Below, piece after piece: positions 1 to 6,775 of a DNA stretch of 64,000 nucleotides (position 1 is its first letter; the number at the start of each line of letters is the position of its first letter). Origin of the DNA: Thermaerobacter sp. PB12/4term. Lineage in GTDB: Bacteria; Bacillota; Sulfobacillia; Thermaerobacterales; Thermaerobacteraceae. Made by a program: the position numbers and the translations under genes. The stretch spans positions 744,001 to 808,000 of the forward strand of contig NZ_CP048407.1 of NCBI RefSeq assembly GCF_003403315.2, in the 5' to 3' direction. The notes under the pieces were generated by a model. It was given only the letters and a program-made list of their open reading frames with translations, made no database searches and was not told where the DNA came from.

Positions 1-407
1 AGGTCCGCCACCCACACCCGGTTGGGCGCATCGGGCACAAACTGGCGATGCAGCCGATCGGGGTAGACCGGGCGGCGGGGGTCCCGGCGTGTGATCCCCC
101 GGGTCCGGCGCCGGTACACGCCGGCCAGCCCCATGGCCCGCATCAGCCGGGCGATGCGCTTCCGACCACAGCGGACCCCATGCGCCAACCGCAGCTCCGC
201 ATGGATGCGGGGCGCGCCATACGTACCCCGGCTGCCGGCATGGATGAGCCGGATCCGCTGGCTCAAGGCCGCGTCCTCCCGGGATCGCCTGGAGGCGCCA
301 CGTTGCCGCCATGCGTAATAGCCACTCGTCGAGACGCCCAGGACACGGCACAGGGTGGCCACCGGATGGTGGACCTTCTCCTGCTCGATGAACCGAAACA
401 CGGTCAC
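1..407 (-). CDS. IS3-family transposase OrfB, N-terminal part (runs off window)
   Basis: This is the catalytic half of an IS3 transposase, truncated by the window start. It opens with GTG at 405-407 inside the orfA stop, a GTGA overlap. The visible 135 residues have the HTH_21-type region around GTYGAPRIHAELRL and CGRKRIARLMRAMGLAG, followed by PNRVWVADL, which is where the DDE integrase core normally begins. Only the first acidic residue (the D of VADL) is in view. IS3 elements usually express OrfB through a -1 frameshift that makes an OrfAB fusion. Slippery runs (A7G and T6G on the minus strand) sit near 431-449 at the end of orfA and could serve this. Whether the remainder is intact cannot be seen. 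Confidence 0.8.
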   Translation of the reverse strand, partial: MTVFRFIEQEKVHHPVATLCRVLGVSTSGYYAWRQRGASRRSREDAALSQRIRLIHAGSRGTYGAPRIHAELRLAHGVRCGRKRIARLMRAMGLAGVYRRRTRGITRRDPRRPVYPDRLHRQFVPDAPNRVWVAD

Positions 408-709
408 CGGTTCCGCCGGCTCTCCTGGGCAAAAAAGGCCGCGGCTTTTTTTAAAATCTCACGCTCCTCCCGCAGGATCCGGTTCTCCCGCCGCAGCCGG
501 TTGAGTTCCTCCCGTTCGGCGGTCGTCAACCCGGGGCGCTGCCCCGCGTCGATCTCGGCTTGGCGAACCCACTTCCGCAGGCTGGCTTCCGAGACGCCGA
601 GGTCGGCGGCAATCTGCTGGAGCTTCTTCCCGCTCTCCCGGACGAGACGGACGGCTTCGGCCCGGAACTCCGGAGGGTACGGCGGCTTCGTGGCCGGCAT
701 GGGGATCAC
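404..709 (-). CDS. IS3-family transposase OrfA
   Basis: A 101-residue DNA-binding subunit of an IS3 element. Residues about 10-55 form the HTH_Tnp_1 helix-turn-helix (PPEFRAEAVRLVRESGKK, then LGVSEASLRKWVRQAE). A leucine-rich helix follows (LNRLRRENRILREEREILKKA), the leucine-zipper-like segment used for dimerisation in this family. The ATG start has a purine-rich GGAAAGGGTG upstream. The last codons cross A7 and T6 runs, typical of the IS3 programmed -1 frameshift window, and the stop overlaps the orfB GTG. OrfA binds the ends of the element, and free OrfA usually lowers transposition. It looks intact. Confidence 0.88.
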   Translation of the reverse strand: MIPMPATKPPYPPEFRAEAVRLVRESGKKLQQIAADLGVSEASLRKWVRQAEIDAGQRPGLTTAEREELNRLRRENRILREEREILKKAAAFFAQESRRNR

Positions 710-766
710 CCTTTCCGGGGCTTATGCCCCAACTATCGGGGTGTCCACGAAACCGGGGCAAGTCCA

Positions 767-1230
767 GCTTCCACCAGGAGGCGAAGGTTTCGATAGGGTG
801 CACTCCCCGTGTGGGCCACCTGGAACGCGTACTCCTGGCCGATCGCCTCGCGGAGATAGAGCAACCGGGCAATGAGCCGTGCGTCTTCCGCATCGGTCTT
901 CGATCGGCGACCGTACAGCGTTTCCCGCAAGTCATGCACGGCCTGGTTCTTGACCCAGAGGACTTCGAACCCGTGGTACTTGAGGGCCTGGAAGATGGGC
1001 TGTGAGTAGTAGCCGCCGGTCGGTTCCAGTGCGCACATGGTGTTGGCGGGCGTGGCGCCCGCTGCGTGGAGGGCATCGAAGAACTCACGGAAACCGTCGG
1101 TGTCCGCCGTAAAGGCGAGCACCGGGGCGTGCTCCCACCCGTGCATGGCTCGCCCGATGGGCAAGATCGCAGCCCGGTGACTCCGCCGCCCGACATCGAT
1201 GCCTACATAGGTACGAGGAACATTGTCCAT
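767..1230 (-). pseudogene. IS110-family DEDD transposase, truncated by IS3
   Basis: The N-terminal catalytic domain of an IS110 recombinase begins MDNVPRTYVGIDVGRRSH with ATG at 1230. The four acidic positions of the RuvC-like DEDD site are all visible: D in GIDVG, E in ALEPTGGYY, and both D in KTDAEDARLIA. The open frame continues to 733, but the last ten or so residues are encoded by the IS3 terminus. The C-terminal Transposase_20 domain with its catalytic serine is missing here. The piece alone should not transpose. If the IS3 element left cleanly, the distal half outside the window might restore the gene. Confidence 0.85.
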
Positions 1231-1572
1231 CCTCGCCCTCCCGGTCAGGACCCGAGGAGACCGCCCCGGGCCGCGCCCAGGTCACCGATGAGGGCTCACG
1301 GCCGCGGCCGGTCCCATTGGTCGTTTGTGTGGGGCTTCCTGCCCGAGACGGTCGCCTCGGCTCCCGACCCCGTCGGCGCCACATCACCATCAAGGCTCTC
1401 GGCCCACCGGTCTGTTGGCCGTTCGACCCGCTGCTCGAACGGCCTAGCCCACATCTTGCCAAGGGTTTCCTAATCCCCAAACACACTTCAGAGCTTGAGA
1501 CCGTTCGTGCAGCAGGGCCGGGAGCGGGGCCGTGCGGGCCCGTCCCCGCCTTCATCATAAGTGACAGACCAT
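1231..1572 (-). ncRNA. IS110 left non-coding end, candidate bridge-RNA region
   Basis: This stretch of about 340 bases upstream of the IS110 transposase has no credible gene. In the IS110 group the long left non-coding end normally encodes the bridge RNA that pairs with target and donor DNA. I see a perfect 8-bp hairpin at 1419-1442 (CCGTTCGA, 8-base loop, TCGAACGG) and a further CCGTTCG at 1501-1507, so the region is structured. The exact RNA ends, guide loops and promoter were not determined. The RNA call rests on family knowledge and gene order, not on a covariance match. Confidence 0.4.
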
Positions 1573-1911
1573 CTTGCCCACGCCTGGTGGTCCGAGGAAG
1601 ATCACATTGGCGGCGTCGGCGACGAAGGCGAGGGTAGCCAGCTCGCGAATCTGGCGCTCGTCGACGGACGGCTGGAACCCGAAGTCGAACTGCTCCAGGG
1701 TGCGGTGAAAGGGCAAATGCGCCAGTCGTGTCCGTGTCCGCAGGTAGCGCTCCCGGCGCGCCGCCGCCTCGAGGCCCAGCAGGTCCACGAGGAAGTCGGG
1801 GTAGGGGAGCTGCTTCTGGGCGGCGGCCTCCAGGCGGCTTTCGAGAACCGCCGCCGCGTGGCTCAAGCCCAGCTGCTCCAGGTACTGCCGGGCCTTCTCC
1901 AGGGCGATCAT
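1573..1911 (-). pseudogene. istB: IS21 helper ATPase IstB, truncated
   Basis: IstB is the AAA+ ATPase that assists IS21 transposase and target choice. The start chosen is the ATG at 1911 (MIALEKARQYLEQLGL), which overlaps the istA stop as ATGA; the open frame extends further upstream only because GC is high. Recognisable family sequence runs through ERQIRELATLAFVADAANVIFLGPPGVGK. The frame then enters the IS110 end and stops after MVCHL. The Walker A lysine is the last native residue, so nucleotide hydrolysis and the C-terminal AAA+ lid are lost. Without IstB the IS21 copy should be immobile. Confidence 0.85.
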
Positions 1912-3131
1912 CGCCGACTCACCGCCTCGGCCAGAGCCTCGTAGGTGCTCAAAGACCGTCGCTCGACTTCCACCGTGGGCCATTGCACCGCCCGGGGCTC
2001 CGGCCGCGGACGGCCACTCTTCGCGGACAACCCCGCCCACTGCTGCGGGTGCGTGAAGCGCTGGCCCGGCCGGAGGGCCCGGGGATGCACCGCCACCCGC
2101 TGGTCATCGACCCAGAGCTCGACCACGCCCTCGCCCGGCTGGACCTGGACGAGCTGGCCGGGCCGCCAGGGCCACGGCAGGCCGTACCACGCCCGTTCCC
2201 ACTGCACGTAACCGTCCCGGCCCACCTGCCGCTGCTCGCGCAGCCACGGCCTAAGCCGCTCCTGCGGGGGCAACGGCCGCAAGGCCCCTCGTTCGATCGC
2301 CAACCGGTCCACGGGCCGCTCATGGGTGGTGCCGTGGATGCGGACGTTGGCCACGGTATCACACCACGCCAGGGCCTGCCGGTTCAGGTCATCCAGATCC
2401 GTGAACCGAACCGCGGGCCAGAAGTTGCCCTTGACGTACTTGATGCCGCTTTCCACCCGGCCCTTGGTCTGGGGGCGGTAGCCCTGGCAGAGCCGGATGG
2501 CAAAACCCAGCCGCAGGGCAAAGTCCAGAAAGCGTTCATTCCACTGCGGCTCGCCGTGCTCGTCTTGGCCCAACACCACCAGCTTGGTCCGGTCATACAG
2601 GCACGTCTCCGGAACCCCACCAAAGTACCGGAAGGCATTCAAGTGGCACCGGATGAAGTACGCGGTGTCGGCCCGATCCGTGAACTCGGCGTACACGGCC
2701 CGGGACCAGCTAAGGACCATCGCGAAGACCCACTTGCGCCGGACGGACCCGTCCGGGAGCGTGTAGGCACAACTGCCCCAGTCCCCTTGCTCCTGCTGGC
2801 CCGGCGACGTTTCGAACCGGACCGTCCCCGGTGCGGACCGGCCGCAACGGAGGGGGCGGACGAACTCCTTGAGGAGGGTGTAGCTGCCCGTATACCCCTG
2901 CGCCTTCAACTCCCGCAGGAGGACGACGCAGTTTTTCACTCCCTCCGTGACCCGTTGCCGGATAAACTCCTGGTAGGGGTCAAGTTTTGACCCGCGGGGC
3001 GCCCGCGGCGTCGGCCGGGGAACCTCGGGCGAGCGAAGGTAACGCCGCACGGTGTTCCGGGAGACCCCGAGGGTTCGGGCAATCTCCCGGATGGACCGCC
3101 CCTCGCCATGAAGCTCGTACAGTCGCTTCAC
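1908..3131 (-). CDS. istA: IS21-family transposase IstA
   Basis: A DDE transposase of 407 residues. The start chosen is GTG at 3131 (VKRLYELHGEGRS), preceded by GGGAGGTGGGAAA; an ATG at 3149 is an alternative. Residues 1-50 hold the helix-turn-helix (SIREIARTLGVSRNTVRRYL). The rve catalytic core shows D in QEQGDWGS, D in ETCLYDRTK and E in KGRVESGIKYVKG. The C-terminal part has the usual IstA beta-barrel-like sequence (RAWYGLPWPWRPGQLVQV). It is intact and translationally coupled to istB by an ATGA overlap, but the partner is broken. Its base composition is like that of the host. Confidence 0.88.
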   Translation of the reverse strand: MKRLYELHGEGRSIREIARTLGVSRNTVRRYLRSPEVPRPTPRAPRGSKLDPYQEFIRQRVTEGVKNCVVLLRELKAQGYTGSYTLLKEFVRPLRCGRSAPGTVRFETSPGQQEQGDWGSCAYTLPDGSVRRKWVFAMVLSWSRAVYAEFTDRADTAYFIRCHLNAFRYFGGVPETCLYDRTKLVVLGQDEHGEPQWNERFLDFALRLGFAIRLCQGYRPQTKGRVESGIKYVKGNFWPAVRFTDLDDLNRQALAWCDTVANVRIHGTTHERPVDRLAIERGALRPLPPQERLRPWLREQRQVGRDGYVQWERAWYGLPWPWRPGQLVQVQPGEGVVELWVDDQRVAVHPRALRPGQRFTHPQQWAGLSAKSGRPRPEPRAVQWPTVEVERRSLSTYEALAEAVSRR

Positions 3132-3208
3132 TTTCCCACCTCCCAGCATGCTGTCGACGACACCTCCCGCTCCGTGGCTGGATTCGGAAGGTGTCTTTGC
3201 TGGGGGGT

Positions 3209-3253
3209 GGGTCACTTCTTACCTGGCGATCCCGGGTCAATTTATCACTGGCG
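3209..3253 (-). repeat. IS21 terminal binding repeats
   Basis: Two related 20-bp direct repeats, at 3209-3228 and 3234-3253, start 25 bp apart. Both begin GGGTCA and end CTGGCG on the plus strand. Multiple terminal repeats of this kind are the IstA-binding sites of IS21 elements and mark the end of the element at about 3259. Confidence 0.7.
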
Positions 3254-3260
3254 CTGACAC

Positions 3261-3617
3261 TGCCAAGGGTGTCCGCTGCTATCTTCGTGTCTGCCGCCTC
3301 AATCCAAACGGCGCTTCGTTCAACTTTCTGTCTACGAACGGGAACTCCAGGAAGCTGAGAGGCGGTTGCGAACGGCACGTTATCGTCGGTTGGCGCGAAG
3401 GCGCCGCACCGTCGTCGAGGGAGTATTTACCCGGCTTGACCGATTACGGTACCACCGAGCGAGGCGCTTTGGATTGGACGACGTACAGTGCGAAGGTTAC
3501 TTGGCAGCCTTCGCACACAACCTGCTGAAGATCCTGCGATACTGGCGGGGCCCCCATGACCGGAGCCCAGACCCACCGAGTGGAAAGAACGACAATGCAC
3601 GGGCGGGTTCCCGGTAG
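3261..3617 (+). pseudogene. IS1182-family transposase, C-terminal remnant
   Basis: The frame starting at 3261 reads as the end of an IS1182/IS5-superfamily transposase. A cysteine cluster (CQGCPLLSSCLPP) is followed by RRTVVEGVFTRLDRLRYHRAR, with the late catalytic E in VEGVF, and then YLAAFAHNLLKILRYW. There is no start codon with context. Everything upstream is replaced by the IS21 terminus at 3259, so the N-terminal two thirds are gone. About 119 codons remain to the stop at 3615-3617. It is non-functional on its own. Confidence 0.78.
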
Positions 3618-3722
3618 GATGTAAACGCGCGCAGCAGCCCCTATTTCAACAGTCCCTTTGCACCGGCGGTGACACGTCTGTCGGCAGCCTGTATTTGCAC
3701 CGTGTTGGAGGACCTTATTGTA

Positions 3723-4403
3723 TTACCGGTTGAGCCTCGCGTCAATGCAGCGCATTTCTAACCATTTATTAATCAAAGGCCGAATGAATGGGAACTCGAA
3801 TATTATATAGAACCACGCCAACAGTGAGGCGTAATATAAAACATTAACGATTAGGGCGAGGATTTCGTTGCTGACGATATCTATGGGGCTGAACAGATAA
3901 GATTTTCGCAATAAATCGACGATAGCGCTTGAAAAAAGGGTGAGAAGTGCGCCAACGATAGTTGTTGCAAAAGAAAGTATGCCAAATTTAAATGCAAGCA
4001 CGTTTTTTCTGACAAGAAGCACGTTCTCTGTATGAACTGAAATACGATAATATATAGTTTGCACCCTTTTATTGGCACTTTCAAACAGCCACCCGAATTC
4101 AAATAGCGCTAAACTTATGGCGCCTAACGTTAAAAACAGGGTCAAGAACAAGCGGATAGCCGAAAATGTATAAAATGGTAAGGACACTATCAAAACCAAT
4201 GTTGCCGCTAGGGACACGCCTAGGCCTGTCAAGAGACCATTAATAAAGGCATACGTATTACTAACGTATTCGTCGTGAAACAGTTTGCGAAGAAACGCAG
4301 GGAAATTGTGCGTTCTTCTTGTGAACGCTGGGACGACGTAACGCCAATAAGAATAAATGGGCGTGTGGACTCGCCGCATGATGGTTAAAAGCAACCGTTC
4401 CAC
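3723..4403 (-). CDS. Orphan four-helix membrane protein, AT-rich
   Basis: I do not recognise a family. The 226-residue product starts with GTG at 4403 behind a good AAGGAGG site eight bases upstream. It has a basic N-terminal segment (residues 1-45, MERLLLTIMRRVHTPIYSYW), then four hydrophobic segments at about 52-75, 78-103, 136-160 and 180-206, and a short basic tail. The third base is often A or T, and the gene is far richer in A+T than any neighbour in this GC-rich window, with AAT, AAA, ATA and TTA codons that are rare elsewhere. It is flanked by IS remnants on both sides, so it was probably imported. Function is unknown; a small immunity, effector or transport role is possible but unsupported. 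Confidence 0.7.
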   Translation of the reverse strand: MERLLLTIMRRVHTPIYSYWRYVVPAFTRRTHNFPAFLRKLFHDEYVSNTYAFINGLLTGLGVSLAATLVLIVSLPFYTFSAIRLFLTLFLTLGAISLALFEFGWLFESANKRVQTIYYRISVHTENVLLVRKNVLAFKFGILSFATTIVGALLTLFSSAIVDLLRKSYLFSPIDIVSNEILALIVNVLYYASLLAWFYIIFEFPFIRPLINKWLEMRCIDARLNR

Positions 4404-4634
4404 TGGCCCATCCTCCTTGTTCCGAAGAGTGAATTGCCAATCAATAATAATCGATACAATCCGTGCCGCCGTTGAGCCTATTTTGGGAAACTAACTTCAC
4501 CGCATGGGGCTAAAAGGTACGGTCACGTCCCGTCAAGTGATGGAATTTCACTCTTCTTCGGGTTGGTTGGTGTCAGGAACCCTTCACCACCTCCTCCAGG
4601 TTGTCCCTACCCGTATACGGGTCCGGCCTTGGGG
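4404..4634. other. Intergenic stretch between orphan gene and ISLre2
   Basis: No gene is seen. The first part (4440-4470) is AT-rich and may carry the promoter of the minus-strand orphan gene, but no well-spaced -35/-10 pair was convincing. A perfect 14-bp palindrome, ACCCGTATACGGGT, lies at 4609-4622, thirteen bases before the ISLre2 inverted repeat. Confidence 0.5.
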
Positions 4635-4659
4635 CTGTTTAAAGTTTCGGTAGGTGCTG
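4635..4659 (+). repeat. ISLre2 left inverted repeat
   Basis: The 25-bp left terminus reads CTGTTTAAAGTTTCGGTAGG and five more bases. It pairs with the right terminus at 6218-6242 and sits 114 bases before the transposase start. Confidence 0.7.
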
Positions 4660-4748
4660 GTGGGGGAAAAGCGAAGGAGAGACCTCACCAGGTTGTCCCA
4701 ACCGGGACAGCCGATCACCCCGACCAAGAGTGGAGGTGAGGTCTCTCC

Positions 4749-6199
4749 ATGGATGGGGTGATTCGTCAGCTCGGGGCGATTACCCTGCAGTTGGCGCAGG
4801 CTGTGGAGAAGGCATTGCGGGACGTGCCCGATTTCCGGGCGCTCGAGATGGCCCTATTGCAGGCCACGCAGGAAGCCGCACGGCAGGTGCTGGTGACAGC
4901 GCTGGAAGCGGTGGACCGGCAGTTGATGGAACAGCGTGACCGGCGGTGACTGCGGTGTGTGCATGCCAAGCCGCGGAGGCTGCTGACGTGGGTCGGGGAG
5001 ATCCGGTGGACGCGGCGGTATTCCAAGGACCGGCAGGGCGGCGGCGGGCGGTACTTGCTGGACGAGGTGATGGGGCTGGCGCCGCGGCAGCGTGAGGTGC
5101 AGGAATTCGGGATTCAGCTATGCACGCAGGTGCCCTATCCCGCTGCCACGGAGTGGTTGGAGCGAGTGAGCTGCGGGGCCGTCCGCCTCAGTGCCATGGC
5201 CCTGTGGGAGGATGCGCAGGCGGCGGGCGCCCGGGCGGACGACGACGCCAAGGTCCAGCGGGAGGTGGTGTTTGAGCGGGGTGTCCTTCCGCGCGGGCGC
5301 CGGATCGCGACCGCGGTGGATCTGGAATTTGGCGAGGTGCTGGTCCGTAGCCGGCGGCGCGGGCCGGACGGGAGGAGGAACGGATCGCCCTGATGCATGC
5401 GTTGGCCTACGAGGGGAAGACCGAAGACGCGCGGGGGCGAACGGTGCTCAAGAACCGGCGGGTGCACGTGGCGGTGGGTGAAGGGACGGCGTCGGTGGAA
5501 GAGGCCCTGGCCGCCTTTGCGGCGGAATGGGACTGGAGCCGGGTGGAACGGTGCACGGTGGGTGGGGATGGAGCGCCATGGATCCGCAAGGTGCTGGAGT
5601 ACCTGCCCCAGGCCACCTATCGCCTCGACCCATTCCACCCCAAACAGGCCATGCGCCGGGCCTTGCGGCATGACCCGGAAGCCCATCGGCAGCTGACGGC
5701 GGCTGTCGAGGCGGGCAAGCCCTGGGCGGACGTGGCGGCGATCCTGAATGCCGCCCGCCGGCGTGCGGAGGGCGAGCATCGGGAACGGGTGAACGAACTG
5801 AAGCGGTACCTCAAGAACCAGTGGAACGGGATTGTGACGCACCCCGATGGACGCCGGCTTGGCACGATCGAAGGTCACAATTACCACGTGGTGGCCCGGC
5901 GGATGAAACGGCGGGGTGCGTCGTGGAACGAAGACGGTGCCCGGCACCTGGGCCGCCTGCTGGCGGCGCGAGCGAATGGTGAACTGGACCGGTACGCACG
6001 CCCGGCCTGGCGACGCCGCGAAATTTCGTCCGGGACATCCATCTCACAAGGACGGTTGTTCGGGACCCGTCTCACAACCCAGCAGATTGAGGATGCGGCC
6101 CAGTGGCTTCGGGCGCGGATCCCGGCGCTGCACGGTCCCTACGCCGACCGCGAATGGGTCCGGGCGCTCCGCCATCTGGCAGACCTATCCGTGGCATGA
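4749..6199 (+). pseudogene. ISLre2 transposase (UPF0236), broken in three pieces
   Basis: Starting at ATG 4749 behind GGAGGTGAGG, the frame encodes MDGVIRQLGAITLQLAQAVEKA and then meets TGA at 4947-4949. The same frame continues (RRLLTWVGEIRWTRRYS, then LDEVMGLAPRQREVQEF) until about 5365-5375. There the reading shifts to the frame that carries MHALAYEGKTEDARGRTVL, GDGAPWIRKVLEYLPQATY and LDPFHPKQAM and ends at 6199. The DG and LD segments are the conserved acidic motifs of the family. One nonsense codon plus one frameshift make it a pseudogene unless the sequence has errors. All segments are collinear with a normal transposase of roughly 480 residues. Confidence 0.82.
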
Positions 6200-6217
6200 C
6201 AAGACCGTGAGCCGGGG

Positions 6218-6242
6218 CGGCGCCTACCGAAGCTTCATGCAG
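6218..6242 (-). repeat. ISLre2 right inverted repeat
   Basis: Read on the minus strand it begins CTGCATGAAGCTTCGGTAGG, matching the left repeat with a few substitutions. It lies 18 bases after the transposase stop and closes the element. Confidence 0.7.
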
Positions 6243-6576
6243 TCGCGAAGCGGCCCATCGTTAACGGGTGAGGCCGATCAGGCTAACCTCACACCACCGA
6301 TGGTGCCAGACGGCCGACCATGACGGGCTGCGGGTGCCGGTGGACGACCTCGCGTCGTTCACCGGCACCTCCTCTTGGCATTGGATATGGCAACCGACCA
6401 AGCTTATTGTCGAATTTGGAGATGGCCACCGTCAGCATGGCGGTGTGGCGTCACCGGCGGGGGCCCGGCCTGATGCACCGCCCCGAGACATGGAGCGCAC
6501 TACACCTCGGTGGCCTTCGCCAGCTGCTCGGAGGTCTGCCATCGCCGGAAACTCCGTGACACCGTGATTTCCCTCT

Positions 6577-6670
6577 TACGGAGGGTCTCGGATCGTCCTG
6601 GGATGCAGGCGGAGATGGCAGCGCACTTGCCTGTCCGAGCATGTCCCAGGACGCTCCGGGAGCCTCCGTA
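6577..6670 (+). repeat. Large imperfect palindrome upstream of SpoIID-SLH gene
   Basis: Two 27-base arms, 6577-6603 and 6644-6670, are complementary at 24 positions, with one further G-T wobble. The outer part is TACGGAGG against CCTCCGTA and the inner part is CGTCCTGGGA against TCCCAGGACG. The 40-base centre can form a smaller CAGGC/GCCTG stem. There is no T-run directly after it. It lies 106 bases upstream of the gene at 6776 in a 530-base stretch that has no other gene. It could be a leader RNA structure, a protein-binding cruciform or a small MITE-like insertion. Confidence 0.6.
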
Positions 6671-6775
6671 TGTTCGTAATGCGGCAGGACCTTTTTGTCG
6701 AAGGGTGGAAAGAAAGGGGGAACGGTGCAAGGCAGGCGCCCATGGTGCGCCGGAACGGGTCACGGAGGGTAAAGG

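Larger units (their letters stand above)
1..766 (-). mobile_element. IS3-family insertion sequence, cut by the window edge
   Basis: The element reads on the minus strand and runs off the left edge. It holds orfA and most of the N-terminal half of orfB. Its left terminus is probably at 755-766, where the minus strand reads TGGACTTGCCCC, an IS3-type end of the 5'-TG form. The coding sequence of an IS110 transposase stops making sense exactly there, so the element inserted into that gene. The far end, the second inverted repeat and any target duplication lie outside the window. The boundary is my reading of the junction and has not been confirmed by alignment. Confidence 0.8.
767..1572 (-). mobile_element. 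IS110-family element remnant, inserted in istB and interrupted by IS3
   Basis: The right-hand limit is near 1572, where the IstB reading frame (GPPGVGK, Walker A) is abruptly replaced. The left-hand limit is near 767, where the IS3 terminus begins. The piece holds about 340 bases of non-coding left end (1231-1572) and the N-terminal 155 or so codons of the transposase. The C-terminal half and right end should lie beyond the IS3 copy, outside the window. IS110 elements carry long non-coding ends and move using a DEDD recombinase guided by a bridge RNA. Confidence 0.75.
1573..3259 (-). mobile_element. IS21-family element, split by IS110
   Basis: This is the istA-side part of an IS21 element on the minus strand. 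Its end is at about 3259, where the minus strand starts TGTCAGCGCCAG, an IS21-type terminus, followed by two copies of a 20-bp internal repeat. istA is complete. istB is cut inside its Walker A motif by the IS110 element, and its remaining portion should lie left of the window. Immediately beyond 3260 is the coding sequence of an IS1182-like transposase, so the IS21 element probably inserted there. Confidence 0.82.
4635..6242 (+). mobile_element. ISLre2-family (UPF0236) element, decayed
   Basis: About 1.6 kb bounded by related terminal inverted repeats, 4635-4659 on the left and 6218-6242 on the right. They match at about 20 of 25 positions, with a shared core CTTCGGTAGG-like segment. The single transposase gene inside has one in-frame stop and one frameshift. 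No target duplication is obvious. The element length and the UPF0236-type protein fit ISLre2. Confidence 0.75.

Noticed and set aside
4609-4622. 14-bp palindrome ACCCGTATACGGGT as an operator
   Set aside because: It is not placed before any intact gene; it may be part of the ISLre2 target or chance.
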